Source of the DNA: Halomonas citrativorans
Lineage (GTDB): Bacteria > Pseudomonadota > Gammaproteobacteria > Pseudomonadales > Halomonadaceae
DNA length: 64,000 bases
Reading direction: 5' to 3'
Assembly (NCBI RefSeq): GCF_900163645.1
Contig: NZ_FUKM01000061.1
Coordinates: 26,513 to 90,512 of the forward strand
Shown in pieces: positions 52,915 to 63,863 of the stretch. The position numbers and the translations under genes were made by a program. The notes below the pieces were generated by a model. The model was not told the DNA's origin and ran no database searches. It saw nothing but the letters and a program-made list of their open reading frames with translations. Position 1 is the stretch's first letter, and the number at the start of each line of letters is the position of its first letter.

Positions 52915-55900
52915 GCCGTTTCCTTAAGGCCAGCGCCGTTGGCCGTGCCTGCAAATAACGCATCCAACGCTTCAATCAGCGCCACCGGGGCGGGTTCGGG
53001 GTGTACGCCGCGTGCAGGCGTGCGGCTGCCACGCAAAAATACGGTCAATGAGCCGCCCAAATGGACGTGCGGGTCGTAGTTGGGCAGGCGGGCTTTTAAT
53101 AGCCGGTGCAGCGCCAGCAGGTACAGCGCGGCTTGTAGGTCGTAGCGTTTTTCCAGCAGCGCGGCACTCAAGGCCTCAACGGTGTAGGCGCTGTCGTCTG
53201 CGCCCAGGTAGTTGGATTTCCAGTCCAGCACGTAAAAGCGCCCATCAAACTCAAACGCCAAGTCGATAAAGCCTTTGAGCATACCGTTGAGCGTGTCGGC
53301 GTCCAGCGCGGGCCGGGCAAGGCCGGGAAGTAAGTGCTGGCTAACCAGTTCATCCAGCGCCTGCGTATCCACCAGATGGGCGGCAAACCAGAACTCTAGT
53401 TCTACCTGATAACCGCTTAGCTGTTGAAGCGCCACGGTACTTTGCTGGCCCGGAAGCGGCAGCTGAGTGCCGAGCAAATCCTCAAACCAGCCTGCCAGCG
53501 GTTCATACCACGCTTGCCAACCGCGCAGTTGCAGGCGTCGGCGCAGGGTGTCTTCACGGGCGGCGGCGTCTTCAAGCGCCTTGGCAAAGCCCAGCTGGCC
53601 TGCCCATTCCAACAAGCCGTGTAGAAAGGTGCCGGGGCCGGGGCCGCGAGGGAAACGGTGCAAGTGGCTTGCGCTTGCACTCGGCTGGTCGCTGTCAGCT
53701 GGCAAAGGGGAGTGAGTGGTTACACTCGCCATGGGCTGCCCGGTTAATGGAGAACCTTGCAGAAAATCTTGCGGTTCATCCAGCACTTCAAACGTGGTGG
53801 CTTCTTGGGGCGTGGTGGGTTCCGGCGTGGGGGCAGTGGTTGATAGCAGCCCTGAAATGCCGCCCGTGGTGCGCAGCGCCGAGTAGCTGGCGATCCACCA
53901 CTGCTCCCGGGCGGGGCGTGTGGGCGTGCGGGCTTGCCCCAAGGCTTCTTGCTGCTGGGCGGGCGTAAAGCACAGCGCGGTAGGTGCTGGCGCAGGCTCC
54001 AAGGCTATGTCGCTTTTATGGACCAGCGTGCCAAGTGCTTCGCCGAACTCATTGGGCGCAATGTAGTTACCGCCATTAAGCAGGTAACCCAGAGCGCTGC
54101 CTTCTCCATCCTTTAACGGCGCAAGCCCTAGCCAAGTGGCATGGCGGGCACGGGTAAGTGCTACGTAAAGCTTGCGTAAGTCTTCGCCTAAACGTTCGCG
54201 GTCAGCGGTTGCTAGTGTTTCTGCATCGGCGCTTAGGCTTAGCTGTAAATTGCCTTCGCCATCGTGCCAGCGCAGCGGCACATCGCCTTTTTTAGTGGGG
54301 CGATGATTAGCAATAAACGGCAGAAATACCAGCGGGTACTCAAGCCCCTTGGATTTATGGATGGTCACGACCTTGACCAGGTCCGCATCGCTTTCCAGGC
54401 GCAGCTTGTGGCTGTCGCCGTGGCTTTCCGGGTCGGCAATCGCTTCAGCCAGAAAGCGTATCAGCGCGTGCTCGCCATCCAGTTCCTGGCTTGCCTGCTG
54501 AAGCAGTTCGCCCAGGTGAAGCAAGTCGGTTAACAAGCGCTCACCGTCGGTCAACGCAAGCAGCCGGGCAGGAATGTTGAAGTCCACCATCAGCTTGCGC
54601 ACCAGCGGCAGCACGCCCTGGCGCTGCCACAGGCGGTGGTAACGGCTGAACTGCTCTACCCGGGCCTCCCAGGCAAGCTCGTTTTCGTTAAGGTGATCAA
54701 GCTCGCTAAGGCTCACGCCTAGCAGCGGCGTGGCAAGCGCTGCGCGCAGCTTGGCTTCCGCCTGGCGTGAGTTGGCCTGGGACTCCGCACAGGCGCGTAG
54801 GCAGGTTTCCACCTGCTGGGCGATAGATGAGCTAAATACCTTGTCGTGATCCGAAAGATAAACGCTTTTAACCCCACGGCTGGCAAGCGCCAAACGAATA
54901 GCGCGGGCTTCCTGCAGGCCGTTCACCAGCACCGCCATGTCGGAAGGTTTTAGTGGGGTGAGTTCGCCCTCGGTTTTAAAACCCGCTTGCCGTTTGCGGC
55001 CCGCTTCCAGCAGGGCAGTCATGTGGGAAGCGCAGCCTTCGGCCATCTCAAGCTGGTAGGCGGTTTTGGAAAGCGGCTCGTCAGCCGCCATTTGCCACAG
55101 CGTCATGGCGGGCAGCGGCGCGCCGTTCAACACCAATTGGTCGGCGCGGCCTTTGGCGTCGACCGGTAAAAACGGCAAGGGGTTCTCGCCGCCTTGTTCA
55201 CGAAATAAAAACGCGCCCGCTTCGTGCTTGTCGGCGTAGTTAAAGCAGTGGTTAACCGCGTTGACCATCGCAGCACTTGAGCGAAAGTTAGTGCCCAGCG
55301 TAACGTGGCGGCCATCGGTGTCGTGGCGGGCTTTCAGGTAGGTGAAAATATCCGCGCCACGGAAGGCGTAAATGGCCTGCTTGGGGTCGCCAATCAGCAT
55401 CACGGCGCTGTCGCGGCGAGGTGATGCGACGTTATATACCGCGTTAAAAATGCGGTACTGGATTGGGTCGGTGTCCTGAAATTCGTCAATCAGTGCGACC
55501 GGGAACTGGCGCTGGATTTGGGCGGCCAGCGCTTCTTTATTGGGGCCTTGCAGGGCGCGGTCGAGGTGCGTGAGCAGGTCGTTGGGGCCCATTTCAGCGC
55601 GGCGCTCCTGCTCGCGTTCCAGGCGCTTGCGGCACCACTGCACAGCGTGAATTAACAGGTCGTTGCGCGGCTCGGGCAGGGCATTAAGCTCGCCGGGCAG
55701 TTGGGCGAGCGCTTCCCACACCGCTGGGCAGGGCGGCGTGCCCACTTTCCAGATATCGGCCATGCCCTCAGGCGTCATGCGCCGCCAGGCGGCATCGGTA
55801 AGCTGGGGGCGGTCAGCATCGCTTGTGCACCAATCGCGCAGCGCGCCCAGCCAGTTGGCGCGGCTTTTGGCGTTGAAACTTTGGCCCTTAAAGGCTTTTT

Positions 55901-56672
55901 GCTGGGCGGCTTCTTCCAGCGCGGGCACCACATCGTGCAGCCATGCAGCCCAGGGGGCTTTTAACGTGCTGAGTTTGGCGGCCCGGGCGGCCTGGCAGTT
56001 CGTTAGCGTTTGCAGAGGTTCGGGGCGTTGTTCGCCCAGCGCGTCGCACTCGGGCAGTAGGCGTTGCAAGCTGGCGTGCAGGTCGTCGGGGGATTGCCAG
56101 TAGCTAACAATGCTTTCCAGCGCGTCGCTCTCAAGGGCGTAGTAAAAGCTGCGCCAGTAGTCGCGAACGACGTCCTGCTCTAGCTCGCGCTGGTCGTTCT
56201 CCAGGTTCAGCGAGAACAGGCTGCCGCTATCGAAAGCGTGTTCGCGCAGCATGCGGTAGCACCAGCTGTGAATAGTGGAAACGGCGGCTTCGTCCATCCA
56301 CTCGGCGGCCAGTGCCAAGCGCCGTGCGCAGGCGGGCCAGGCTGAGGGTGGGTACTCACTGCGCAGCTCAAGCAGCAGTTTGTCGCCTGCGTTTTCATCA
56401 CTGCGAAAAATCTCAGCGGCTTCCACCAGCCGGTTACGAATCCGCTCGCGTAGTTCCTGGGTCGCGGCGTTGGTAAACGTGACTACGAGAATTTCCGGCG
56501 GCGTGAGCGGGCGGATAAAGGCGTCGTCATCCTCTTTGCTGCGCCCGCCCAATACCAGGCGCACGTATAAAAGCGCGATGGTGAAGGTTTTGCCGGTACC
56601 GGCGCTGGCTTCGATCAGGCGGCTGCCGTGCAAGGGCAAGCTCAAGGGGTTGAGTGGGGCGGGATGGCTCAT
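52911..56672 (-). CDS. recB: RecB, exodeoxyribonuclease V beta subunit
   Basis: Helicase-nuclease subunit of RecBCD, 1253 residues. Walker A EASAGTGKTFTIALLYVRL is close to the N-terminus, motif II is FPVALIDEFQDTDPIQYRIF, motif V VVTIHKSKGLEYPLVFLPF, and the C-terminal nuclease domain has VLDWKSNYLG (Asp and Lys) and the QAALY motif. ATG 56672 is preferred over an in-frame start 20 codons upstream because GGAG lies 8 bases before it. It is separated from recC by pncB in the opposite direction, a less common order. Confidence 0.95.
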   Translation of the reverse strand: MSHPAPLNPLSLPLHGSRLIEASAGTGKTFTIALLYVRLVLGGRSKEDDDAFIRPLTPPEILVVTFTNAATQELRERIRNRLVEAAEIFRSDENAGDKLLLELRSEYPPSAWPACARRLALAAEWMDEAAVSTIHSWCYRMLREHAFDSGSLFSLNLENDQRELEQDVVRDYWRSFYYALESDALESIVSYWQSPDDLHASLQRLLPECDALGEQRPEPLQTLTNCQAARAAKLSTLKAPWAAWLHDVVPALEEAAQQKAFKGQSFNAKSRANWLGALRDWCTSDADRPQLTDAAWRRMTPEGMADIWKVGTPPCPAVWEALAQLPGELNALPEPRNDLLIHAVQWCRKRLEREQERRAEMGPNDLLTHLDRALQGPNKEALAAQIQRQFPVALIDEFQDTDPIQYRIFNAVYNVASPRRDSAVMLIGDPKQAIYAFRGADIFTYLKARHDTDGRHVTLGTNFRSSAAMVNAVNHCFNYADKHEAGAFLFREQGGENPLPFLPVDAKGRADQLVLNGAPLPAMTLWQMAADEPLSKTAYQLEMAEGCASHMTALLEAGRKRQAGFKTEGELTPLKPSDMAVLVNGLQEARAIRLALASRGVKSVYLSDHDKVFSSSIAQQVETCLRACAESQANSRQAEAKLRAALATPLLGVSLSELDHLNENELAWEARVEQFSRYHRLWQRQGVLPLVRKLMVDFNIPARLLALTDGERLLTDLLHLGELLQQASQELDGEHALIRFLAEAIADPESHGDSHKLRLESDADLVKVVTIHKSKGLEYPLVFLPFIANHRPTKKGDVPLRWHDGEGNLQLSLSADAETLATADRERLGEDLRKLYVALTRARHATWLGLAPLKDGEGSALGYLLNGGNYIAPNEFGEALGTLVHKSDIALEPAPAPTALCFTPAQQQEALGQARTPTRPAREQWWIASYSALRTTGGISGLLSTTAPTPEPTTPQEATTFEVLDEPQDFLQGSPLTGQPMASVTTHSPLPADSDQPSASASHLHRFPRGPGPGTFLHGLLEWAGQLGFAKALEDAAAREDTLRRRLQLRGWQAWYEPLAGWFEDLLGTQLPLPGQQSTVALQQLSGYQVELEFWFAAHLVDTQALDELVSQHLLPGLARPALDADTLNGMLKGFIDLAFEFDGRFYVLDWKSNYLGADDSAYTVEALSAALLEKRYDLQAALYLLALHRLLKARLPNYDPHVHLGGSLTVFLRGSRTPARGVHPEPAPVALIEALDALFAGTANGAGLKETA

Positions 56673-56917
56673 CACTGGTCTCCAGGAGCAGGCGCTAGCA
56701 GGCACAAAAACAACACGCCCCGAATGGGGCAAATAGAGGCGGCTGGAGAACTATATCGCGATGACCCTTAGGGAGCAAAAAGCAGCGAGCAAAAGGCACA
56801 AGCGAGCGGGTTGGACTGGGAGCCAGCGCCGTCACCTGCTAATCTTGTCGGCTAGCCACTTTGCGGGCAACCGGTTTACGCTACCGCGGCTTCTGTTCAC
56901 GTTGATGATGAGACTTC

Positions 56918-58096
56918 ATGCTGACCTCGCTTCTGGATAACGACTTTTACAAAATCACGATGCAGAATGCCGTGATTAAACGCTTCCCGTATGCCCATGC
57001 GCGCTACGCTTTTATTAACCGCGGCGCGCATGCCTTTCCAGAAGGTTTCGGTGCTGCATTACGCCATGAAGTCGATAATATGGCGGCGCTTCGCTTGAAC
57101 GACGAAGAGAAGCGCTATCTCGAAACGACCTGCCCTTATTTGGACCCCACTTATCTCGATTTTCTGGCCGGGTTTCGTTATGACCCCAGTGAGGTCATTA
57201 TTGAGCAGCAGGGGGCGGACCTTTCCGTGGTGATTGAAGGCCCGTGGTATCGCACCATCCTTTGGGAAGTGCCGTTGATGGCGCTGATTAGTGAGCTTTG
57301 GTATCGGTTGCGCGGAATTACGGTAACGCCTGAAGTCGATGCGATGATTGAGCAGGGCGCCCAGGAAAAGATCGAGCGTTACCACCGCATGGGACTCAAA
57401 ATCGCTGAGTTTGGTACGCGTCGGCGTTTCTCTTTTAATGTTCACGACCGTGTGGTGGGCGCGCTTCGCCATCATGGCGGCGAGTCGTTTACCGGTACCA
57501 GTAATGTGCTGCTGGCGATGCGCCATGACGTGAAGCCGATTGGTACGCACGCCCACGAGTGGTTCATGTTCCACGGGGCCCGGTTTGGTTTCAAAATGGC
57601 CAACAGCCTGGCCCTTGAGCATTGGGTTGATGTGTACCGGGGCGACCTGGGCATTGCGTTAACCGATACGTTTACTTCCCAGGCCTTTTTCGACAGCTTC
57701 GATAAGAAGTTTGCCAAACTGTTTGATGGCGTGCGCCACGATAGCGGCGACCCTATCGACTTTGCCTCACAAACCATCGCGCACTATGAGCGCTTGGGCA
57801 TTGACCCGCTGAGCAAGACGATTATCTTTTCCGATGCGCTCACGCCGGAAAAAATCGAGCGCATTCATGCGTTCTGCAAAGACCGTATCGGCATGGCGTT
57901 TGGTATTGGCACCAACTTCACCAACGATGTGGGCGAAGAGCCCATGAACATGGTGATCAAGATGGTCGAGGCGCGCCCTGAAGGCCAAGGCTGGCTACCG
58001 GTCATCAAGCTTTCCGATGTGGCCGAAAAGAACACCGGCGACCCCGAAATGATCTCGCTGGCCAATCGAATACTCCTGGTTAACCACCAGCATTAA
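56918..58096 (+). CDS. pncB: Nicotinate phosphoribosyltransferase
   Basis: NAD-salvage enzyme making nicotinate mononucleotide from nicotinate and PRPP with ATP use; 392 residues, the usual PncB length. MLTSLLDNDFYKITMQNAVIKRFP is the family N-terminus. The phosphorylated histidine lies in the motif PIGTHAHEWFMFHG (about residue 210), and substrate residues are in VRHDSGDPIDFASQ and FGIGTNFTNDVG. It runs opposite to recB and recC, which flank it. Its leader shows no recognised NadR-type site. Confidence 0.95.
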   Translation: MLTSLLDNDFYKITMQNAVIKRFPYAHARYAFINRGAHAFPEGFGAALRHEVDNMAALRLNDEEKRYLETTCPYLDPTYLDFLAGFRYDPSEVIIEQQGADLSVVIEGPWYRTILWEVPLMALISELWYRLRGITVTPEVDAMIEQGAQEKIERYHRMGLKIAEFGTRRRFSFNVHDRVVGALRHHGGESFTGTSNVLLAMRHDVKPIGTHAHEWFMFHGARFGFKMANSLALEHWVDVYRGDLGIALTDTFTSQAFFDSFDKKFAKLFDGVRHDSGDPIDFASQTIAHYERLGIDPLSKTIIFSDALTPEKIERIHAFCKDRIGMAFGIGTNFTNDVGEEPMNMVIKMVEARPEGQGWLPVIKLSDVAEKNTGDPEMISLANRILLVNHQH

Positions 58097-58127
58097 GCGA
58101 AGCGCACCTCCTTTTACCGAGGCAGTG

Positions 58128-61100
58128 CTACTCTTTCACCGCACGGTAGAGCGGTAGATAAAGGGCGTCTGCCAGGGCGGCGAAGCGAAGGGCGGGGGTA
58201 GCCGCTTCCTGGTGACCCTCGTTAAACAGCGCTTCAAAGTTGGGCCATTGGCGGGCGAGGTAGACGCTTTGCGCGACTTCGCCGGTTTGAAAGCGCCCAC
58301 CTTCATAGGTGCTTGCCGCTGCGCTAAAGGCGTCGCTATCGGCGGTGCTGTCCACCGTTCCCTCTTTACTCAGCCAGGCAAACGCTGCTTGCGGGGCAAG
58401 TGGCAGCGGCATGGTCATTCCCGCTTTCCAACACTGCATAATAGTTGCTAGATGGCCCTGGGCGGTATCCGCTGCTAGCGGTTCAAAGCGCGCATGGCCC
58501 GCCTTGGAAAGCAGCTGGGTGGTCATCGGTGAAACCGCATTGGCAGCCAGGTGGGCCACCCAAGGGCGCAGTAGATGCTGCCAACGGTACTGCCCACGGC
58601 CACGCGCATTACTAATCAAGCTGTTGCTCACCAGCAGCAGGCGGCAACGCTTGCCGCTCTCATCCGTGCGCAGTTCGTTAATCCAGTCGTTGACCGAAAG
58701 TTCGTGCGCGTTAAATGCGACCGCTTGAGGGGCTTCCACTGCAATGGGCCACTCTTCGAGCGCATCCCGGTAGGCATCAAACAGCGCTTGCATGGGCTCG
58801 GCTAGCGATTCGCTCATGCGCTCGCCAAAAGCGCCTACCGCTAGCACGCCCTGGCCCTTAATGCGCTCAAGCGCGGCAAACATGGCTTCTTCACGCGGCT
58901 CGCCGTTGTCTACCGCGTGGCGCTGGGCGGCAATCAGCTGGTCCTGCAACTGCCAGTGCTGCAGGCCGTTAAGCACAAACGGCTCGACGTCCAGCTGGGT
59001 CAGCACCTCCTGCTCAAAATACACGCCCAAGCGGGTGTTAAAGAACGCCTTGGCCGGTTCACGCAGGAAGCTGCCTAGCTGGGCAAGCGTCAGTGGAACG
59101 TCTTGGTTAAATTCGAGCAGGGCGCTTTGCTGTTTATTTGGGCTTTCCTGTGAGGCGAGCAGCGCGTGCTGTTCGTGGGCATCGCGCCATTCATGTACAT
59201 AGGTAAATAGCCGGGCCTGGGAGGCTGAACTGCCGGGCTGGGCAAAATAGCGATGGCTAAATGGTTGTAGCGGGTGCTCGGTGGTCAGCGCCTCAATCAG
59301 TGGCTCGTCGTCCTGGCGTTGGCTTACCCAGCCTGCGGCCAAGTGGTCGCGCAGTTGGCCGACCAGCACGGAAGGCGGCATGGGGTTGTTGTCGATCTGG
59401 CTGCGGCCCACCCAACTGATATAGAGCTGCTGGCGCGCCGACAGCAGCGCCTCCAGAAACAGATAGCGGTCATCCTCCCGGCGGGAGCGGTCGCCGGGGC
59501 GGTAGTCGCTGCCCATCAGGTCAAAATCCAGCGGCGGCTGGGAGCGTGGGTATTCGCCGTCGTTCATGCCCAGCAGGCACACCCGCTTGAACGGAATGGC
59601 GCGCATCGGCATTAACGTGGCGAAGTTGACCGCCCCGGCCAAAAAGCGCTGAGAAAGGCTGTGCTCATCAATTTGCGAGAGCCAGTGTTCACGCACCATG
59701 GAAAGCGGCAAATCGTCATTCAATTTGGCCTCTTCGGTGCTGTCGAACAGTTGCTGAAGCGCGCCTTCCAGCTTGGTCAGCATCACGCTCTCTGCTGCGT
59801 CATCGGTAAGGAAGTAGGTTTCCAGCAGTTCACGCAACCGAATGACCCAGTTGGCGGCGGTGGTCGGCTGGCAAAAAGCCTCCCACGTGGTTTCCAGCTT
59901 CTCAAGCAGTGTTGCCAGCGGCCCGGCAAGCGAGGCTTCAAGCCCGCCGATGTCATCAAACGGCTCGATACCCTGCCACGCGTCTGCCACGCCCACGGTG
60001 TAGCCCAACAGCAAACGGCGCAGGCCAAACGCCCAGGTGTTCTGGCTTAAGCCCTGGGGCAAATCAAGCCGGGTGCGCTGCTGGGCGTTTAAGCCCCAGC
60101 GGATGCCCGCACCCTCAATCCAGCGGTTTAGTGTGGGCAAATCGCGCTCTTCAATGCCAAAGCGAGCGCGCAGGGCGGGCACGTCCAGCAGGTCGAGCAG
60201 GTCGCTCACCGAGAGGCGCAGCTCCGGCAGGCGTAAGAGCTTTTCCAGCGCAATCATCAGCGGCAGGCGGTGGCGGCTGGCCTGGTCTGAAAGGGTGTAG
60301 GGAATATAGCGTGGGTCGTCGCGGCCAAGCGTGCGGTAGCTTGAGCGGTACTGACCAAACACCGCTTCAATATGCGGCGCGTAGCGGTCAATGTCCGGCA
60401 CCATAACGATGATATCTCGCGGGCGCAGCTCGGGGTCGGCGCTGAATGCGGCCAGCAGCTGGTCGTGAAGGATCTCTACTTCACGCTGGGGGCCGTGAGC
60501 GATATGAAACACAATGGAGTCGTCTTGGCTTACATCAATCGCAGGCCAGGTCGTTTGGGTTTCGGCCACCGGGCGCAGCTCGCGGATATCATCCTGTAGC
60601 TGGCTGAGCAGGCAGGAGTGCTCGGGCGTACTGAACGGCTCGAACATGTCGATACGCAGCGCCTGTTGCTCAAACAGGGTTTGGTAGTTGCCCGCTTCGT
60701 CATGCTCATCCAGCAGGCGCAGATAGTCGCGCCCCTGCTTGCCCCAGGCCGCCAACAGCGGTTGGGCATGCAGATGCAGCGCGCTATCTACATCTCCGTC
60801 GCCTAATACATCCAGCGCTTCGGGCATGCCCGTTTTACGCTGCTGGCGGTAGCGGTTGGCGCGCAACAGGTCTTTGTGTTCGATGATATCTGCCCAGTAA
60901 AACTGGCAGGGGTTATGCACGCACAGCACAATTTGGCAGCAGCGCGAAAGTGCCGCCAGGGCTTCCAGCGTTTGCTGAGGCAACGATGAAATCCCGAAAA
61001 TAATCAGCCGACGCGGTAAGCCCGGCGGGCAAGCCTGGCCTTCCAGCTGTTCGGCGACCTCTAAAAAGCGACTATGCACTTGGGCGCGGCTGCTGTTAAG

Positions 61101-61754
61101 CCCGGCCTCGCCCTGGGAGGCGGCAACATCATCACGCAGGGCGCGCCATAGCTCGGGCTGCCAGCGCTGGTGTTCATCCAGCGGGCGCGCTTCGCCGCGT
61201 GCGGTAATGAGTACGTCCTCGCCCCGTGCCCAAGCATCTAGCCAGTCGGCGCGGTACACCTGGTATTGGTCGAACAAGTCAGCCAGACGCTCGGCCAACT
61301 GATAGTGCTTGCGCTGGTCGCGGTCAGTTTCCAAAAAGCGCGCCAATGGCGCAAACGCAGGCTGCTCAGCCAAGCTGGGCAGTAAACGCAGCAAGCGCCA
61401 AACCAGGCGCGATTTATCAAACGGTGAGGTTTCAGGCACCGCCTGGGCGTCGCCGGTGATATGCGTTAACACCGTGCGGTAGGCCTGCCATAAAAAGCGC
61501 GCAGGCAGGGTAACGTTCAGCGCCGCCGCAATACCCGCGCCGCCCTGTGCCGGGTCTTCCGCCAGTGCCAGCTTCAACCACTGCCCAATGCCGTTGCTCT
61601 GCACCAGAATCGTCTCGTTCTCAAGCGGCCCTAACGGATGAAGGCGCATCCACTCCACCGCTAGCCCGCGCAGGTCTTCCAGGCGGTTGGCATGCACCAC
61701 CATAAAACCCGGCGTAAGAGACGATGTATTGGCAAGCAGCGAGGGTGACGACAT
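58128..61754 (-). CDS. recC: RecC, exodeoxyribonuclease V gamma subunit
   Basis: Chi-recognising scaffold of RecBCD, 1208 residues. MVVHANRLEDLRGLAVEWM near the N-terminus and ILVQSNGIGQWLKLALAE are RecC hallmarks. RLIIFGISSLPQQTLEALAALSR and the block MRAIPFKRVCLLGMNDGEYPRSQPPLDFDLM are characteristic. It resembles a degenerate helicase-nuclease and lacks working Walker motifs, as expected. It is on the same strand as recB and recD but separated from them by pncB and has its own upstream region. Convergent with pncB across 31 bases. Confidence 0.95.
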   Translation of the reverse strand: MSSPSLLANTSSLTPGFMVVHANRLEDLRGLAVEWMRLHPLGPLENETILVQSNGIGQWLKLALAEDPAQGGAGIAAALNVTLPARFLWQAYRTVLTHITGDAQAVPETSPFDKSRLVWRLLRLLPSLAEQPAFAPLARFLETDRDQRKHYQLAERLADLFDQYQVYRADWLDAWARGEDVLITARGEARPLDEHQRWQPELWRALRDDVAASQGEAGLNSSRAQVHSRFLEVAEQLEGQACPPGLPRRLIIFGISSLPQQTLEALAALSRCCQIVLCVHNPCQFYWADIIEHKDLLRANRYRQQRKTGMPEALDVLGDGDVDSALHLHAQPLLAAWGKQGRDYLRLLDEHDEAGNYQTLFEQQALRIDMFEPFSTPEHSCLLSQLQDDIRELRPVAETQTTWPAIDVSQDDSIVFHIAHGPQREVEILHDQLLAAFSADPELRPRDIIVMVPDIDRYAPHIEAVFGQYRSSYRTLGRDDPRYIPYTLSDQASRHRLPLMIALEKLLRLPELRLSVSDLLDLLDVPALRARFGIEERDLPTLNRWIEGAGIRWGLNAQQRTRLDLPQGLSQNTWAFGLRRLLLGYTVGVADAWQGIEPFDDIGGLEASLAGPLATLLEKLETTWEAFCQPTTAANWVIRLRELLETYFLTDDAAESVMLTKLEGALQQLFDSTEEAKLNDDLPLSMVREHWLSQIDEHSLSQRFLAGAVNFATLMPMRAIPFKRVCLLGMNDGEYPRSQPPLDFDLMGSDYRPGDRSRREDDRYLFLEALLSARQQLYISWVGRSQIDNNPMPPSVLVGQLRDHLAAGWVSQRQDDEPLIEALTTEHPLQPFSHRYFAQPGSSASQARLFTYVHEWRDAHEQHALLASQESPNKQQSALLEFNQDVPLTLAQLGSFLREPAKAFFNTRLGVYFEQEVLTQLDVEPFVLNGLQHWQLQDQLIAAQRHAVDNGEPREEAMFAALERIKGQGVLAVGAFGERMSESLAEPMQALFDAYRDALEEWPIAVEAPQAVAFNAHELSVNDWINELRTDESGKRCRLLLVSNSLISNARGRGQYRWQHLLRPWVAHLAANAVSPMTTQLLSKAGHARFEPLAADTAQGHLATIMQCWKAGMTMPLPLAPQAAFAWLSKEGTVDSTADSDAFSAAASTYEGGRFQTGEVAQSVYLARQWPNFEALFNEGHQEAATPALRFAALADALYLPLYRAVKE

Positions 61755-61914
61755 GCGACGGTATTTCCTTCAAGGCAGTAGCGATAAGGCACAGTGCTTA
61801 AGACACAGTACTTAAGACAAGTACTATGGTGCCATAAGTTAAACGTATTGCGAGTTGCTGAATAACACCTCAAGCTGTGTTTCTTAAATCGTGAATAACG
61901 CAAGAGAGTCCCCA

Positions 61915-63600
61915 ATGACCGATACACCAAACCATACTCGCCGCCATTCCGCCCCGGTGGTTGATGGCGTGGGTAAAGCCGCCAGCCGTGCCATGCTGCG
62001 CGCAGTAGGATTTAACGACGCTGATTTCCAAAAGCCCCAAGTGGGTGTGGCCTCTACCTGGAGCATGGTGACGCCGTGCAACAGCCATATCGGTGAGCTT
62101 GCCGAGCAGGCCCGCGAGGGTGCCGATGCCGCTGGCGGTAAAGGTGTGATCTTCAACACCATCACCATTTCCGACGGTATTGCCAACGGCACCGAGGGCA
62201 TGAAGTACTCGATGGTCTCGCGGGAGGTGATCGCGGATTCCATTGAGACCGTCGCGGGCTGCGAAGGTTTTGATGGCCTGGTGGCAATTGGCGGCTGCGA
62301 CAAAAACATGCCGGGCTGCGTAATGGGGCTGGCGCGCTTGAATCGTCCCAGCGTGTTTGTATACGGCGGCACCATCATGCCGGGCAAAGGGCACACCGAT
62401 ATCGTCTCTGTGTTCGAGGCCATGGGTGCTCACTCGCGGGGCGATATGGATTTGATTGAACTCAAGCAGATCGAGGAAACCGCGATTCCTGGTCCCGGTT
62501 CGTGTGGCGGTATGTACACTGCCAACACCATGGCATCGGCCATTGAAGCGCTGGGCATGAGCCTGCCGGGAAGCTCGGCACAAAACGCCATTTCCCAGGA
62601 AAAACGCGACGACTGTAAAGCGGCGGGCGAGGCGGTGCTTGAGCTGCTGGCGCGGGATATCAAACCTTCCGACATCATGACCCGTAAGGCATTTGAGAAC
62701 GCGATTACCGTGGTGATCGCGTTAGGCGGCTCTACCAACGCGGTACTGCATCTTATCGGCATGGCGCGCACTATCGGTGTTGAGCTGACGCTTTCCGATT
62801 TTACCGAGATCGGTAAACGCGTGCCGGTAGTGGCGGATCTCCGCCCCAGTGGCCACTACATGATGAGCGAGCTTGTGGCGCTTGGCGGTATTCAGCCGCT
62901 GATGAAAAACCTGCTGGAAGCAGGCCTTCTGCACGGCGACTGCCTGACGGTAACCGGGCAAACACTGGCGGAAAACCTCGCAAACGTTGAGGCCTATCCG
63001 GATGACCAGAAAATTATCGCGCCGCTGGATAAACCGATTAAAACCGAAAGCCATCTGCGGATTCTTTACGGCAACCTGGCGCCAGAAGGTGCGGTCGCTA
63101 AAATTTCTGGCAAAGAAGGCACGCGATTCTCCGGCACGGCACGGGTGTTTGGTTCTGAAGAAGAAGCCCAGGCGCGCATCAATGACGGCACCGTGGTGGC
63201 AGGCGATGTCGTGGTTATTCGCTACGAAGGCCCCAAAGGCGGCCCCGGTATGCGCGAAATGCTAACCCCGACGTCGGCCATTATGGGTCGCGGCTTGGGC
63301 AACGACGTTGCGTTGATTACCGATGGCCGCTTTTCAGGCGGTAGCCACGGCTTTGTGGTCGGCCACGTATCACCGGAAGCCTTTGATGGCGGCCCGCTAG
63401 CGCTGGTGGAAAATGGTGATCTCATCACCATCGATGCCGAAGCAGATACTATCGAAGTGCAGCTAAGCGATGAGGAATTGGCAACCCGCCGTGCCGCGTG
63501 GCAACAGCCCGCACCGCGCTATACCCGCGGGGTGTTGGCCAAATATGCGCGGCTGGTAAGCTCCGCAAGCACCGGTGCCGTCACCGACCAAAGCGAGTAA
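61915..63600 (+). CDS. ilvD: Dihydroxy-acid dehydratase
   Basis: Iron-sulfur enzyme of valine, leucine and isoleucine synthesis that dehydrates 2,3-dihydroxy acids; 561 residues, the bacterial IlvD length. The cluster and Mg ligands are visible: Cys in [12 protein letters not shown] (about residue 48), [10 protein letters not shown] (about 125-134), and [14 protein letters not shown] (about 195-208). The C-terminal [19 protein letters not shown] is diagnostic. ATG 61915 is chosen; an in-frame GTG at 61891 lacks a ribosome-binding site. It is divergent from recC across 160 bases. Confidence 0.96.
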   Translation: MTDTPNHTRRHSAPVVDGVGKAASRAMLRAVGFNDADFQKPQVGVASTWSMVTPCNSHIGELAEQAREGADAAGGKGVIFNTITISDGIANGTEGMKYSMVSREVIADSIETVAGCEGFDGLVAIGGCDKNMPGCVMGLARLNRPSVFVYGGTIMPGKGHTDIVSVFEAMGAHSRGDMDLIELKQIEETAIPGPGSCGGMYTANTMASAIEALGMSLPGSSAQNAISQEKRDDCKAAGEAVLELLARDIKPSDIMTRKAFENAITVVIALGGSTNAVLHLIGMARTIGVELTLSDFTEIGKRVPVVADLRPSGHYMMSELVALGGIQPLMKNLLEAGLLHGDCLTVTGQTLAENLANVEAYPDDQKIIAPLDKPIKTESHLRILYGNLAPEGAVAKISGKEGTRFSGTARVFGSEEEAQARINDGTVVAGDVVVIRYEGPKGGPGMREMLTPTSAIMGRGLGNDVALITDGRFSGGSHGFVVGHVSPEAFDGGPLALVENGDLITIDAEADTIEVQLSDEELATRRAAWQQPAPRYTRGVLAKYARLVSSASTGAVTDQSE

Positions 63601-63669
63601 GTGAAGCTGGCGGCCTGGCCATTCGCGCCGGGCCGCCGTTACGGAACACGCCTATATGCGGTTTGGTGG

Positions 63670-63806
63670 CGTGTGACGATACGTTTACCGAATTTTGTAG
63701 CGAGTGGTAAGCGCCAGCGCACCCACGGACACAGCGCGAAGCGGTGCCGGAGTTAGGTGACACGGCCCGGGCGGCTGGCGTCGCCTTCGCGGGTGCCTTA
63801 TTTGCT
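63670..63806. repeat. 137-bp direct repeat, copy 1
   Basis: This block and the one at 63864-64000 are the same length and differ at 13 of 137 positions by my count. It is rich in CG steps and carries the inverted arms GCACCC...GGGTGC. No reading frame or tRNA fits. It starts 70 bases after ilvD. Confidence 0.85.
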
Positions 63807-63863
63807 CGTCCCTCGCAAAACGTTACGCCGCGCTACGAGATATGCAGGTATTCAATTTGTGGG

